In this document: piece by piece, positions 5,907 through 5,985 of the stretch
Layout of the letters: each line of letters starts with the position of its first letter
How positions within the stretch are numbered: the stretch's first letter is position 1
From: Acidobacteriaceae bacterium
Lineage (GTDB): Bacteria; Acidobacteriota; Terriglobia; Bryobacterales; Bryobacteraceae
Direction: 5' to 3'
Assembly (NCBI GenBank): GCA_019246575.1
Contig: JAFAQG010000284.1
Coordinates: forward strand, 1-5,985
DNA: 5,985 nt
The notes under the pieces: generated by a model
What the model saw: only the letters and a program-made list of their open reading frames with translations
What the model was told of the DNA's origin: nothing
Databases searched by the model: none
Position numbers and translations under genes: made by a program

Positions 5907-5985
5907 CTAACGCGCAATTCCCAGCCGTTTTGGCTCACCGCCGCGCTTTTTGCCAGTCATCTGGCGCATGTTCAGCAGTCGAGTC
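5907..5985 (-). other. Right-edge region: possible 3' end of an upstream minus-strand gene
   Basis: Two minus-strand frames are open from the right edge. One ends at a TGA (5937-5935) and would give the C-terminus STAEHAPDDWQKARR; the other ends at a TAG (5909-5907) and would give a basic tail KKRGGEPKRLGIAR. Neither is recognisable and both are too short to judge. The TGA of the first frame overlaps the GTG at 5938 in a GTGA arrangement. If a gene does end here, it would lie just upstream of the PEGA gene on the same strand and could be co-transcribed with it. Otherwise this stretch is the promoter region of the PEGA gene. Confidence 0.3.

Noticed and set aside
5947..5967. Hairpin GCCAG-TCAT-CTGGC next to a run of five T, terminator-like
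   Set aside because: The T-run precedes the stem on the plus strand and reads as A-run after the stem on the minus strand, so the polarity is wrong for an intrinsic terminator in either direction.
1..5985. tRNA, rRNA, CRISPR repeats, insertion-sequence ends or attachment sites
   Set aside because: No cloverleaf-like sequence, regularly spaced direct repeats, transposase frames or terminal inverted repeats were seen. Nearly the whole window is covered by coding sequence.

Overview
The window carries four well-supported complete genes, one long gene cut by the left edge, and a possible gene end at the right edge. No RNA genes, CRISPR arrays, insertion sequences or prophage genes were seen. The best guess for the organism is a moderately GC-rich Gram-negative bacterium, probably an Acidobacteriota of the Solibacter/Bryobacter type. 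The reasons are a secreted PAP2 phosphatase with a long N-terminal extension next to a TonB-dependent-receptor-like protein with an N-terminal carboxypeptidase-regulatory-like domain, and a secreted PEGA-domain protein. This assignment rests on remembered family resemblance, not on a search.

Layout: (1) 1-1504, minus strand: first 501 residues of a TonB-dependent-receptor-like outer-membrane protein, running off the left edge. It starts at a GTG 10 bases after the stop of the next gene. (2) 1515-2312, minus: PAP2-family phosphatase with all three catalytic motifs. These two look like one operon (phosphatase first, receptor second). (3) 2313-2393: 81-base divergent intergenic region that must hold the promoters for both directions. 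(4) 2394-3329, plus: cation diffusion facilitator (CDF) metal transporter. (5) 3326-5065, plus: PolX, an X-family DNA polymerase fused to a PHP nuclease domain. Its GTG start overlaps the CDF stop by 4 bases, so the two are almost certainly co-transcribed and translationally coupled. (6) 5072-5860, minus: secreted PEGA-domain protein, convergent with PolX and only 6 bases from it. (7) 5861-5985: its leader with a strong ribosome binding site, and possibly the 3' end of another minus-strand gene.

How the genes may work together: the minus-strand pair concerns the cell envelope (a periplasm-facing lipid or phosphate-ester phosphatase plus an outer-membrane receptor). The plus-strand pair joins divalent-metal export to a DNA repair polymerase/nuclease whose family is strongly dependent on Mn2+. 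That metal-transporter/repair-enzyme coupling is the most interesting functional hypothesis here, though each protein belongs to a known family. I do not see convincing evidence for an entirely new system. The minus-strand genes favour codons ending in G and the plus-strand genes codons ending in C, so the plus strand is C-rich throughout, as expected if the minus strand is the replication leading strand.
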